DNA of 33,744 nucleotides, taken from an archaeon. GTDB lineage: Archaea > B1Sed10-29 > WALL01 > JAGHAM01. A program made the position numbers and the translations under genes. Every line of letters starts with the position of its first letter. The stretch's first letter is position 1. The notes under the pieces are model-generated. The model was not told the origin of the DNA and ran no database searches. It worked only from the letters and a program-made list of their open reading frames with translations. The stretch is from positions 1-33,744 of the forward strand of contig JAIOSL010000052.1 in assembly GCA_021107635.1 (NCBI GenBank). Direction: 5' to 3'. Shown here piece by piece: positions 22,437 through 30,929 of the stretch.

Positions 22437-23306
22437 TTATATTATACTAGGAAGTGCGACAAGAATGGCTCCTGCTATCATTATTAATGAGGAAACAAAG
22501 CGTTTTTTAAGATCTGTTTTTTCTCCAAGCCATGCATAACCTAAAAACAATGCTATCACTATGCTCAACTGGCTTAACGGGAAAATAACACTGATTTCTG
22601 CGGCATCGAAAGAATAAGCAAACAAGAATAAGTAATAATATATTACGCCGTAAATGAGTCCTGTTATGAGTATAGTCCCTCCTTGATTTTTGATTATTTT
22701 TTTCATGTGCTGTTTTCGGCCAATGATTCTAAATCCATGCAATGCGCAGGGAATCCAGTACATTGCGAGTCCGTAAAAGCTTTTGCTTATTTCAAGTTGG
22801 TGAATGTTATACTTGTCGAACAGGCTTACAATCCCAGTTAAAAAAGCGGTTAGGATGACAAGCTGAACTCCTCTATCTTCTAGTTGTTTCAGGGAACCTT
22901 TTTTCCAGGTCAAGAAAAATGCTCCTGCAAAAACTACTATTGTTCCGAGAATTTTTTGTACTGTCACTGCTTCTCCTAGAAACACAACTGCCAGAATCAA
23001 AACAAATATTATTTTCAAATTGTTTAATGGAGCGTACAAAGACACTTCTGTTCTTTTGGTTGCATTGAATCCTGTGATGTTTATCAAAAACCAAAGAAAT
23101 GCAGCAGCAAGCAAATAAAGCCAAGCATCGCCTTGAGGCAAAGTTACGTCTTCTAGGAAAAACAATGGAATGAATGAAAATCCTGCTACTAACGTGAACA
23201 AGAACGAATAGCTTGCTACGTCTTCGTCTTTAGTGACTTTCCTGTGCAAGACTTTACCAAATCCACCAATGACTGTTGCTATTAGGATTGCATAAAGCCA
23301 AGACAT
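22437..23306 (-). CDS. EamA/DMT-family membrane transporter
   Basis: About 10 TM helices; [43 protein letters not shown] typical of EamA. Confidence 0.8.
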   Translation of the reverse strand: MSWLYAILIATVIGGFGKVLHRKVTKDEDVASYSFLFTLVAGFSFIPLFFLEDVTLPQGDAWLYLLAAAFLWFLINITGFNATKRTEVSLYAPLNNLKIIFVLILAVVFLGEAVTVQKILGTIVVFAGAFFLTWKKGSLKQLEDRGVQLVILTAFLTGIVSLFDKYNIHQLEISKSFYGLAMYWIPCALHGFRIIGRKQHMKKIIKNQGGTILITGLIYGVIYYYLFLFAYSFDAAEISVIFPLSQLSIVIALFLGYAWLGEKTDLKKRFVSSLIMIAGAILVALPSII

Positions 23307-23373
23307 AATGTGTTTTTAGGAGGAATACACTTAAAATAACAGCGTGAACTTTGAAAACAGGTAAGGTGCTCAA

Positions 23374-23973
23374 ATGATGACAATCAACGAATTCATAAAA
23401 GCTCTGAAAAAACGCTACGGTGTTTTTCCAATGAGCGATCCATTCCAAGTACTCATCTTTACAATCCTTTCCCAACGCACAAAAGATTCGAATACCACGG
23501 AAGCCACAGCCAGACTCTTTTCAAAATACAAAACTCCAGAACAAATAGCCGAAGCCCCACTGAAAGAAATTGAACTCCTGATCAAGCCAGCAGGATTCTA
23601 TAAAGTTAAATCCAAATACGTTAAAAATGCTTCTCGTTGTGTTGCGCGAGAAGGTATGCCTGACACCTTAGACGCACTGCTCGCGCTGCCAGGTGTTGGC
23701 CGCAAGACTGCTAATTGTGTGCTTGTGTATGGCTACAACAAACCTGCGATTCCAGTGGATGTGCACGTGCATCGCATTTCTAACAGGCTAGGTTTTGTCA
23801 ATACTAAAACTCCTGAACAGACCGAGCAGGAGCTCATGCGGTTAATTCCAAAAAATAAGTGGATTCTCGTTAATAGCCTGCTAGTCAAATTTGGACAAGA
23901 GCTTTGTAGTGCAAAACCACGCTGTTCGCACTGTCCAATAGCAAAAAAATGTTCTTACCCTGACAAGCGATAA
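23374..23973 (+). CDS. nth: Endonuclease III (HhH-GPD DNA glycosylase/AP lyase)
   Basis: LLALPGVGRKTANCVL (HhH with catalytic Lys), IPVDVHVHRISNRLGF (catalytic Asp), C-terminal four-Cys FeS motif. Confidence 0.95.
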   Translation: MMTINEFIKALKKRYGVFPMSDPFQVLIFTILSQRTKDSNTTEATARLFSKYKTPEQIAEAPLKEIELLIKPAGFYKVKSKYVKNASRCVAREGMPDTLDALLALPGVGRKTANCVLVYGYNKPAIPVDVHVHRISNRLGFVNTKTPEQTEQELMRLIPKNKWILVNSLLVKFGQELCSAKPRCSHCPIAKKCSYPDKR

Positions 23974-24567
23974 CTATTTTCTCAAGAGTTTGTCCAAGAG
24001 TTTTTTGTTGTCTCTTGGTCCTGTTATCAAGAGCGAATCTCCGCCTTCAATTTTCTGTGCGTCCGTGGGCATGTAATGCCAACCGTCTTTTTTCTTGATT
24101 GCAAGTAATTGCATGCCTGCTGCTTCTATGAGATTGAGTTCCTCTAGCCTCTTGCCAACAAGCGCAGCGTTAGGATTTACTTGTTCTTTGTAAATTCCTG
24201 TTTCTCCACTCATAAGTGCTTCTTTGATTATCGGATGCTTTTTCATGCCATGCAAAACTATCTCAGCTATGGCTCTAGCTCGGTCAGAGATTTGTTCTGT
24301 GTTCTCTGCTAGCCTAAGAACTGCAAGCATGCCTTCTGCTTCTTCTGGAGGCAACCTGCTGAGGATAGTTTTTAACTGGACTTCTGTTTTAAGTTGGTCG
24401 ATGCGATTTTCCAGTTCAATAACGTCTTTAGCGAGCTCTTTGTCATCGAGTAGCACCGCGCTATACGCTAAATCAACCACTAGTGCGCTCAAGTCTCGCA
24501 TGTCGATTAGGTAGTCAAGTACTCCTCTTTCATCGCCCATGACTTTTTTGACGTCTCTTACTGTCAT
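23974..24567 (-). CDS. PhoU-like domain fused to TrkA_C (ion transport regulator)
   Basis: N-terminal helical PhoU-like region (AENTEQISDRARAIAEIVL), C-terminal TrkA_C (NPNAALVGKRLEELNLIEAAGMQLLAIKKKDGW...GGDSLLITGP). Confidence 0.82.
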   Translation of the reverse strand: MTVRDVKKVMGDERGVLDYLIDMRDLSALVVDLAYSAVLLDDKELAKDVIELENRIDQLKTEVQLKTILSRLPPEEAEGMLAVLRLAENTEQISDRARAIAEIVLHGMKKHPIIKEALMSGETGIYKEQVNPNAALVGKRLEELNLIEAAGMQLLAIKKKDGWHYMPTDAQKIEGGDSLLITGPRDNKKLLDKLLRK

Positions 24568-24577
24568 TTTTTTCTCC

Positions 24578-25150
24578 TCACATTATGATTAAACTTGAAA
24601 TACTTATAAACGTTATCACTCCAACCAGGTCACTGAACGTGGTCAGCACTGGCGATTCAAAATTATCTGGATCTAAATTGTTCCTAATTGTGAAATAGGC
24701 TACTCCAATCGCTAAAAACAGGGAAAGGCTTACTACTATTATTGCTGATAAAAGAGTAGCTGTTAAAAACTTAGCGAATGGAAGCGGTTCTGCTCCCAAC
24801 TGAAAAAATTCACCTATTGCATAAGCAATTGAAGTAAGTATCACAAAAGTGATTAAAGTGCTAATCATTGTTGCTTCAGCATTAGCGATTATTCTGCCAC
24901 GCTTCTTTTTTAATCCATATTTTCCAAGCTGTAATGCCGAAGTTAAGCGGCAGCTGAATGTGCTTGCTAGTCCTCCACAAACTCCGATAAAGCCAGGAAT
25001 AATTATTACTATTGTTGGAAATCTTGTTAACAACTCCATGTTTCCTTCTAGGGTCAATCCTGCGAAAACACTTAGCAAAGCAATCGCAATTAAAAACAAG
25101 ACACTTTGTTTCACCTGAGTTTTCCAAGAAATCATACCAAACCACTCCAC
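24578..25150 (-). CDS. MgtE-like membrane half-protein (divalent cation transporter), half 2
   Basis: PTIVIIIPGFIGVCGGLASTFSCRLTSALQLG; resembles the MgtE/SLC41 membrane domain. Confidence 0.78.
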   Translation of the reverse strand: MEWFGMISWKTQVKQSVLFLIAIALLSVFAGLTLEGNMELLTRFPTIVIIIPGFIGVCGGLASTFSCRLTSALQLGKYGLKKKRGRIIANAEATMISTLITFVILTSIAYAIGEFFQLGAEPLPFAKFLTATLLSAIIVVSLSLFLAIGVAYFTIRNNLDPDNFESPVLTTFSDLVGVITFISISSLIIM

Positions 25151-25746
25151 AAGGAATAACCTACTGTCAAAATATACACGATTAGCACTAACAGGAGATC
25201 TCCAATCGTTGTTATCAATGGAATAGTTATATTATCCGGATCCAAATGCTTTTTTATTGAATAGCGTATTAACACTGCAGTGAAAATTCCAAGCAATAGC
25301 GCGCTAACTAAACTTGATGTAATCGCAACAAACAGAAAAAAACCCAGAGTTGCCTTAATGCCCAACGCCTGTGATGCGACATAAGCAAACATGGCCACTA
25401 CTGTAGATGAAATTAACGCTAGCACAAAAGAACTTTTTATTCCCTCAACCACGGTTTTGTTGAACAGATTCTTCTTCCTCATCAATCCCAAATGATGCGC
25501 GCTTCCTAATCTAGCAGCAAAAGTCGAGGAGATTGCGCCTCGCAGGTTCATTAATGAAGGCAAAATAACCAGCACGCCAGGAATGAACGGAGTATAATCT
25601 ACTTGTATTAACAGGTTAGTAGAAGTGTACCTGTTTAAGAGCATTCCTAACATTACTCCAGCAGCAAGTTCGCCTACACCAGCAATTAAAAGAAACGGCA
25701 CGCTTTGCTTGACTATCCTCTTTATCTCGCGCAGGTGTTTTACCAT
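25132..25746 (-). CDS. MgtE-like membrane half-protein, half 1
   Basis: PFIPGVLVILPSLMNLRGAISSTFAARLGSAHHLGL; paralogous to the downstream gene; 19-nt overlap. Confidence 0.78.
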   Translation of the reverse strand: MVKHLREIKRIVKQSVPFLLIAGVGELAAGVMLGMLLNRYTSTNLLIQVDYTPFIPGVLVILPSLMNLRGAISSTFAARLGSAHHLGLMRKKNLFNKTVVEGIKSSFVLALISSTVVAMFAYVASQALGIKATLGFFLFVAITSSLVSALLLGIFTAVLIRYSIKKHLDPDNITIPLITTIGDLLLVLIVYILTVGYSLWSGLV

Positions 25747-25918
25747 CAGGGAATCATCGAAGTATTCGTATTTAAGTCTTCCGTCATATTGTCGTTCTGG
25801 CGTTTTGTGTTATCTTTTGGTTAACTTACGTCAAATTGGTAGGAAACACTTTTTTATTTATCAAAAAAGATTAAATAGATTAAAAAACAATATTTTCATT
25901 CTTTGAGGTGCTCGATTA

Positions 25919-28342
25919 ATGCCTAAAATTTATTGTTCAAAGATAATTCATAAAATGAATGAAGCTGCTAACAAGGATAAATCGCTCAAAGATATCTTAA
26001 ATATTCTTGCTAAAGAAACTCGGAAAAAGTTTGACACAAGTTCTGCAACTGTATATCTTATAAAAGGAGATCATCTTGTAATTACTAATCTTAGGCTTGA
26101 CAGTCGTATCCTGAAAAACATAGAACATATTACCGGAGTTAAACTCAATCAAGTAAAGGTTAAACTAAAAAAAGGTGGGTACTACGAAAAAGCTCTTAGA
26201 ACCGGAAAATCCTCCCTTCTAACTAATCCTCAACAAATAGAAGATTTGATGTGTGAGTTTACTGATTCTAAAGCTATTCAAATGACCGTTCCTAGAATAA
26301 GAAAACTTTTGAACCTGCATTCTGTTATTGTAACTCCTTTGATTTTCGGCAAAGAAAAAATAGGAATACTTGACATAGGACGAAAAAGCCAATTTACTAA
26401 ACAAGAAGTTGAAGAAATCCGCGCAATTTCCTCTAACGTAACTTCAATAATCAAAAGAAAAAGAACAGAGGATGAGTTGAAAGACTACAAAAGATATCTA
26501 CAGTTAGTCTTAGATGATTTTCCTGATTTAGTCATGCTCTTGGATTCAAATGCAAAAATTCTTGAAATTAATGGCAAACCTGAATCATTCCTGGGATTCA
26601 CTAAAAAAGAAATGATTGGAAAGAGCATCCTAACATTTGGAACAATGCCGCCTAAAGAAAGAGAAAAAGTAACAAAAGATTTTAAAAAAATCTTTAAAAA
26701 AGAAGATACTCTTGTTCGGCAGTATCCTTTTATGACAAAAGCAGGAGAGTCTGTTTTTGTAGAAGTACAAAGTAAAGAAATCAAGATCCATGGAAGTTCT
26801 CACGTAGTTTCACTAGTCAGAAACATAACAGAAAGAAAACAAGCAGAAAAGAAGCTTAGTGTATCCGAAAAAAGATTCAAATCGATATTCCTAACATCTC
26901 CAGACGGAATACTTACGTTTGACCTTATGGGGTCAATAACTTCTTGCAACCCTGCATTCCTACGCCTAACCGGCTTCACTGAAAAAGAAGTAATCGGAAA
27001 GCACTTTACTGCTCTTCCAACCCGCTTCATGCAAGATACTCCTACCTACCTCAAGCTATTCGAATCTGTTGTGACTACTGGAAAAAGTGTTCACGTACCT
27101 GATTTTCGCTGGGAAAACAAAAAAGGAGAGGTACGTTGGGGCGAGGCTAAACCTAGTATCATAAAATGCGAAGGAAAAATTTGTGAAATTCAAGTAATCC
27201 TACGTGACATTACCGAAAGAAAGGAACTAGAAAAAAAACGGAAAAAAGCAAAAAAATTCATTGAAGAAGAAATCAAAAAGAAAACCAAGCAACTCCAAAT
27301 TGCAAACAAGCTTCTCAGAGAAGCTAACTTAGGACTAAACAGAGATCAAAACAAGCTCAAAAAGAAAATGAACAAACTTATAAGCGGAATGACTCTGTCA
27401 AAAAATGAAAAACTTGTGCTTTATGGTCTAGTACGATACCCTAACTTAAACGACCAACAGCTCTCCAAAAAAATTGGAGTTAAACGAAGCACGCTCACAG
27501 CAGTCAAAAATAAATTACATCACACAGGGTTCTATCATACTATTGCTCTACCTGATTTTAGAACAATTGGCTGTGAACTCATGTGCATAATAAACTATTC
27601 TAAACCTCTCACCCAGGAAGTCATAAAAAAATTAGAGCATAATCCTAACATGGTATACAATTTATCGACAGAAAAAAACTTTTTAGGAGTACTCCTATCC
27701 AAAAACTTTACTGAAGCAAAACACGCAATAGACCTTTTCAGAGAGACAGGAGATGACGAGGAACACTTACATGTAGCTTATTACCCACTTGAAACAAGCA
27801 GTATTCCCATCCTAGATTTTAGTCAGGTACTAGCAAAAAAGTTTGAACTGCCATATGGAAAAGAACAACCCAAATCAATCAAACCAATAGCAAAATTAAA
27901 AGAAAATGAGAAAAAAGTGCTTCATGCAATACTGAAGAATCCAGAAACAACAGACACTAACCTCTCCAGCAAACTTAAAATGTCACGCTCTACCATAAGC
28001 CAAATAAAAAAACGCTTAATAAAAAACAAAACGATAAACATCGTAAACATTCCAAACATGAAAAAATTGCACTATGAGCTAATTGCTTACATCTATTCCA
28101 GAAAAGATATGTCAAAAATAATCAAGGATGTTCCCTCATCCTGTGTGTTCACGATATCAGGAGAAAAAGAAACCAGTTGCTTCTTCGTATTCGAAAACTA
28201 TGCCCAATACTCTTCTGAGTACAAAAAAATACTAGAAGAAACTCAACTAGCGAACCAGAAAGGAGAACACGATTCTATTCTATTCCCAATGACGGAAGTA
28301 GCAAATAACTCCTTTTCCTTCTCTAAACTAGCAAAACTTTAA
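25919..28342 (+). CDS. GAF-PAS-PAS sensor protein with two tandem winged-helix + effector-like modules; no kinase domain
   Basis: GAF N-terminus; two PAS domains each ending in NITERKQAE/DITERKELEKK; coiled coil; duplicated NEKLVLYGLVRYPNLNDQQLSKKIGVKRSTLTAVKNKL and NEKKVLHAILKNPETTDTNLSSKLKMSRSTISQIKKRL. Confidence 0.88.
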   Translation: MPKIYCSKIIHKMNEAANKDKSLKDILNILAKETRKKFDTSSATVYLIKGDHLVITNLRLDSRILKNIEHITGVKLNQVKVKLKKGGYYEKALRTGKSSLLTNPQQIEDLMCEFTDSKAIQMTVPRIRKLLNLHSVIVTPLIFGKEKIGILDIGRKSQFTKQEVEEIRAISSNVTSIIKRKRTEDELKDYKRYLQLVLDDFPDLVMLLDSNAKILEINGKPESFLGFTKKEMIGKSILTFGTMPPKEREKVTKDFKKIFKKEDTLVRQYPFMTKAGESVFVEVQSKEIKIHGSSHVVSLVRNITERKQAEKKLSVSEKRFKSIFLTSPDGILTFDLMGSITSCNPAFLRLTGFTEKEVIGKHFTALPTRFMQDTPTYLKLFESVVTTGKSVHVPDFRWENKKGEVRWGEAKPSIIKCEGKICEIQVILRDITERKELEKKRKKAKKFIEEEIKKKTKQLQIANKLLREANLGLNRDQNKLKKKMNKLISGMTLSKNEKLVLYGLVRYPNLNDQQLSKKIGVKRSTLTAVKNKLHHTGFYHTIALPDFRTIGCELMCIINYSKPLTQEVIKKLEHNPNMVYNLSTEKNFLGVLLSKNFTEAKHAIDLFRETGDDEEHLHVAYYPLETSSIPILDFSQVLAKKFELPYGKEQPKSIKPIAKLKENEKKVLHAILKNPETTDTNLSSKLKMSRSTISQIKKRLIKNKTINIVNIPNMKKLHYELIAYIYSRKDMSKIIKDVPSSCVFTISGEKETSCFFVFENYAQYSSEYKKILEETQLANQKGEHDSILFPMTEVANNSFSFSKLAKL

Positions 28343-28345
28343 AAA
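28337..28345 (+). promoter_or_regulatory. Putative TATA element of the 28369 gene
   Basis: CTTTAAAAA centred about 28 nt before ATG 28369; no Shine-Dalgarno. Confidence 0.45.
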
Positions 28346-28355
28346 CAAACGTTTG
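28346..28355. promoter_or_regulatory. Perfect 10-bp palindrome CAAACGTTTG between TATA and start codon
   Basis: Read directly; possible operator. Confidence 0.35.
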
Positions 28356-28368
28356 CAATAATTAATCA

Positions 28369-29061
28369 ATGAGCTTGTTTTTAGTGCTAAAAGGATGGAT
28401 AAACGCACTAGTAGAACTGGTAAAAGGAATATTCTGGATTGCACTTCATCCACTCACAACTGTTGGCAGAATCATTCAGTTGATAACTGGTTCAGTACAT
28501 GCAGCAACACATCCAAAACGCGTAGGTGGATTTCTTAAATCCTCTCCTTATGAGCCTTACAAAGCTATGACCCTGCTAGCAGTGGTAGGAGCTATTGGCA
28601 TAGTCAGTATGGGTTTTATCAATAGTGAACCTGGCATAATTACATCTGAGATACTTCTAACTGCTTCAGGTATCGCTTACTTACTATGGCGTTCAAAAGA
28701 TTTTTATCAAGGCAGAACACATACAGCAGATGGCATTGATGGATTCATACTGCTAGTCGAATTAATGCCTCTTATCGGGGGGCTAGCAGTAATCTCAAGA
28801 CTCGCTAAAACTGAAGGCATAATCGCTAGAGTTGAAGGTACTGCAGCAAAAACAGGCAGACTCTCCAAATCAGTTAACAAGCATGCTAAAACACTGAAAC
28901 CAAGTCATGCAAAAACAATCAAGAGTGCACACGGTGTTAATGTAATCCAACCAACATTAAGCGTTGGAGAATGGGCTACTCATTGGATTAAAATTAGTGA
29001 CGAACTCACACACAAGTTTTTCCGGCCATTAAAAGACATCGGCAAAAGAATTAAACGGTGA
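28369..29061 (+). CDS. Membrane protein of unknown function
   Basis: 230 aa; hydrophobic segments ALVELVKGIFWIALHPLTTVG, AMTLLAVVGAIGIVSMGFI, LLTASGIAYLLW, GFILLVELMPLIGGLAVI; basic C-terminus. Confidence 0.75.
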   Translation: MSLFLVLKGWINALVELVKGIFWIALHPLTTVGRIIQLITGSVHAATHPKRVGGFLKSSPYEPYKAMTLLAVVGAIGIVSMGFINSEPGIITSEILLTASGIAYLLWRSKDFYQGRTHTADGIDGFILLVELMPLIGGLAVISRLAKTEGIIARVEGTAAKTGRLSKSVNKHAKTLKPSHAKTIKSAHGVNVIQPTLSVGEWATHWIKISDELTHKFFRPLKDIGKRIKR

Positions 29062-29153
29062 TACCACAAAGTCTATTTACCATTCATTGACTTCTCTTTT
29101 CAGCCTTTCACACTCATCAAAAACAATATTATTCAGACGGCTATTGATTATCA

Positions 29154-29471
29154 CTAACTACCGAAAAATGTTTCTTTCAGAGATTTTAAGAAAGGACGCT
29201 TTATACCAAGCCCCTTGTCCAGTTTTTTCCTTAGCTTGCCCTCATTGAGCACTCCTATAATCTTGTCCTGTTTCCCATTGCTGATGACAAAGAGAGTTGG
29301 AGTGGCTGTGACGCCATACTCATCTGCAAGCCTTTTGCCCTCTGCTGTTTTTGTCCTTAACTTCCTGAAGCTCACGTCTTCGTTCTTGTAGTCCCGCAGA
29401 ACGCGCTTGACCACAGAAGCCGCTTTTGGGCAGTGTGGGCAGTGCGAGGAGACGAAAAGCAGTAGTTTCAT
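29154..29471 (-). CDS. Small thioredoxin/glutaredoxin-like protein (CPHC)
   Basis: MKLLLFVSSHCPHCPKAASVV...YGVTATPTLFVISNGK; start trimmed to ATG 29471. Confidence 0.85.
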   Translation of the reverse strand: MKLLLFVSSHCPHCPKAASVVKRVLRDYKNEDVSFRKLRTKTAEGKRLADEYGVTATPTLFVISNGKQDKIIGVLNEGKLRKKLDKGLGIKRPFLKSLKETFFGS

Positions 29472-29737
29472 CAATCTCCTCTCACAAAGAGACCGCAAAA
29501 GCATTTGCCCTCGTCTTTTATCTCCTGTTGGTGATAAGCACAGGGGCAGATAATGCGCTCGTTTTCTTTTTCATCATCAGTGACTCTTCTGCATGGACAG
29601 TACATCTTACCATACTCCACTTCTTTTGCAAGCATACCATTGATTACTCTCTCAACATCCTGCTTATCCGGGTTCAATTTTAAACCCTCTTTTTCTGCGT
29701 GTTCTTTCATCTGTTTGTAGACCTCATCATATCCCAT
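29471..29737 (-). CDS. Ferredoxin-thioredoxin reductase catalytic subunit-like protein
   Basis: CPCRRVTDDEKENERIICPCAYHQQEIKDEGKCFCGLF: the six-Cys pattern of FTR catalytic subunit. Confidence 0.88.
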   Translation of the reverse strand: MGYDEVYKQMKEHAEKEGLKLNPDKQDVERVINGMLAKEVEYGKMYCPCRRVTDDEKENERIICPCAYHQQEIKDEGKCFCGLFVRGD

Positions 29738-30154
29738 TTAGTCACCTCGTTCATTCTGACCATTAAGATTAGTGTTCAACCACTGCTGTACACTCAATTC
29801 ACCTAAAGCACCAACAAATTCACTGACAACCACTCCATTTTTGAACATCTTAACAGAAGGAATTGACGATACACTGAACACGTGACTTATCCTTGGGTTC
29901 AAATCAACGTTGATTTTAGCCAACACAAACCCTCCTTTATGGTCATTGGCCAGTTTTTCCAGAACTGGTCCTAATCGAGTGCAGGGAAGGCACAGTGGAG
30001 ACCAAAAATCCACTACCACTGGTGTCTTGTTGGAACGTTGAAGTACCTCTTCATTGAAATTATTATCTCCTGCTTCAACAATCGCTTGAACATTATTCTG
30101 TTTTTGAAAGAATTCTTTCATTTTCTTGGCTCGAATCTTCTCTAATTCATCCAT
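29738..30154 (-). CDS. Thioredoxin-family protein (CLPC) with charged N-terminal helix
   Basis: VVVDFWSPLCLPCTRLGPVLEKLANDH...KINVDLNPRISHVFSVSSIPSVKMFKNG. Confidence 0.9.
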   Translation of the reverse strand: MDELEKIRAKKMKEFFQKQNNVQAIVEAGDNNFNEEVLQRSNKTPVVVDFWSPLCLPCTRLGPVLEKLANDHKGGFVLAKINVDLNPRISHVFSVSSIPSVKMFKNGVVVSEFVGALGELSVQQWLNTNLNGQNERGD

Positions 30155-30266
30155 GTAATCACCAAAATAGTAAGGATTATTTCTGCCACTACTGGTTTAT
30201 ACTTGTGTTGGAGTAGTGAGTTCAAATAGGTGTTGAAAACCTAAGTTCAATACTTAAAACTCTTGT

Positions 30267-30929
30267 TCAATTGTGCCTAAGTCCAAATATTTTACTACCA
30301 ACGCGGATGAGATTTGCTCCTTCATTCAATGCTTTTTCGTAGGAGTCGCTCATTCCCATTGACAGATACATGATTTTAGTGTTTGGCAGTCCAAGCCCTT
30401 GCAATTCTTTGAACACTGTCCTGGTTTTCATAAAGTAAGGTGTTGGATCTTGATTTATTGGACCCATGGTCATTAATCCTTCCAGTCGAACATACGCGAG
30501 TTTAGACACTTCCTTTGCAAGCGGAAGCACATCGCACGGCATAACACCCTGCTTTTGAGATTCCTCTGCACTGTTGACCTCAATGAGCACGGACATTATT
30601 CTATTTTCCAGCCTGCACTGCCTGTCAATTTTTTCAGCCAGTTTCAAAGAATCAAGCGTTTCTATCATATCATGAGTTGAGACTACTCTCTTGACTTTGT
30701 TCTTTTGGAGGTGTCCAATAAAATGCCACTTGACTATTTTTGAGTCTTCTCCCAAAGCTTTAATCATTTCAAGAGATTCCTGAACATAATTTTCTCCAAT
30801 TATTCTTACTCCTGCATTAATAGTTTCCTTCACTTCTGGAAGCGTTCTGCCTTTTGCTGCCACTACCAGTTCAGCTCCATCTGGAAGTATTGAAAGAAGT
30901 TCGCGCACGTTCATTGTTATATCTGACAT
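30267..30929 (-). CDS. YggS/PLPBP-family pyridoxal phosphate homeostasis protein
   Basis: VVAAKGRTLPEVKETINAGVRIIGENYVQE, WHFIGHLQKNKVK, LSMGMSDSYEKALNEGANLIRVGSKIFG. Confidence 0.93.
   Translation of the reverse strand: MSDITMNVRELLSILPDGAELVVAAKGRTLPEVKETINAGVRIIGENYVQESLEMIKALGEDSKIVKWHFIGHLQKNKVKRVVSTHDMIETLDSLKLAEKIDRQCRLENRIMSVLIEVNSAEESQKQGVMPCDVLPLAKEVSKLAYVRLEGLMTMGPINQDPTPYFMKTRTVFKELQGLGLPNTKIMYLSMGMSDSYEKALNEGANLIRVGSKIFGLRHN

Noticed and set aside
25862-25887. Direct repeat AGATTAAA x2 upstream of the regulator gene
   Set aside because: Short and embedded in A/T-rich promoter DNA; could be chance, insufficient to call an operator.
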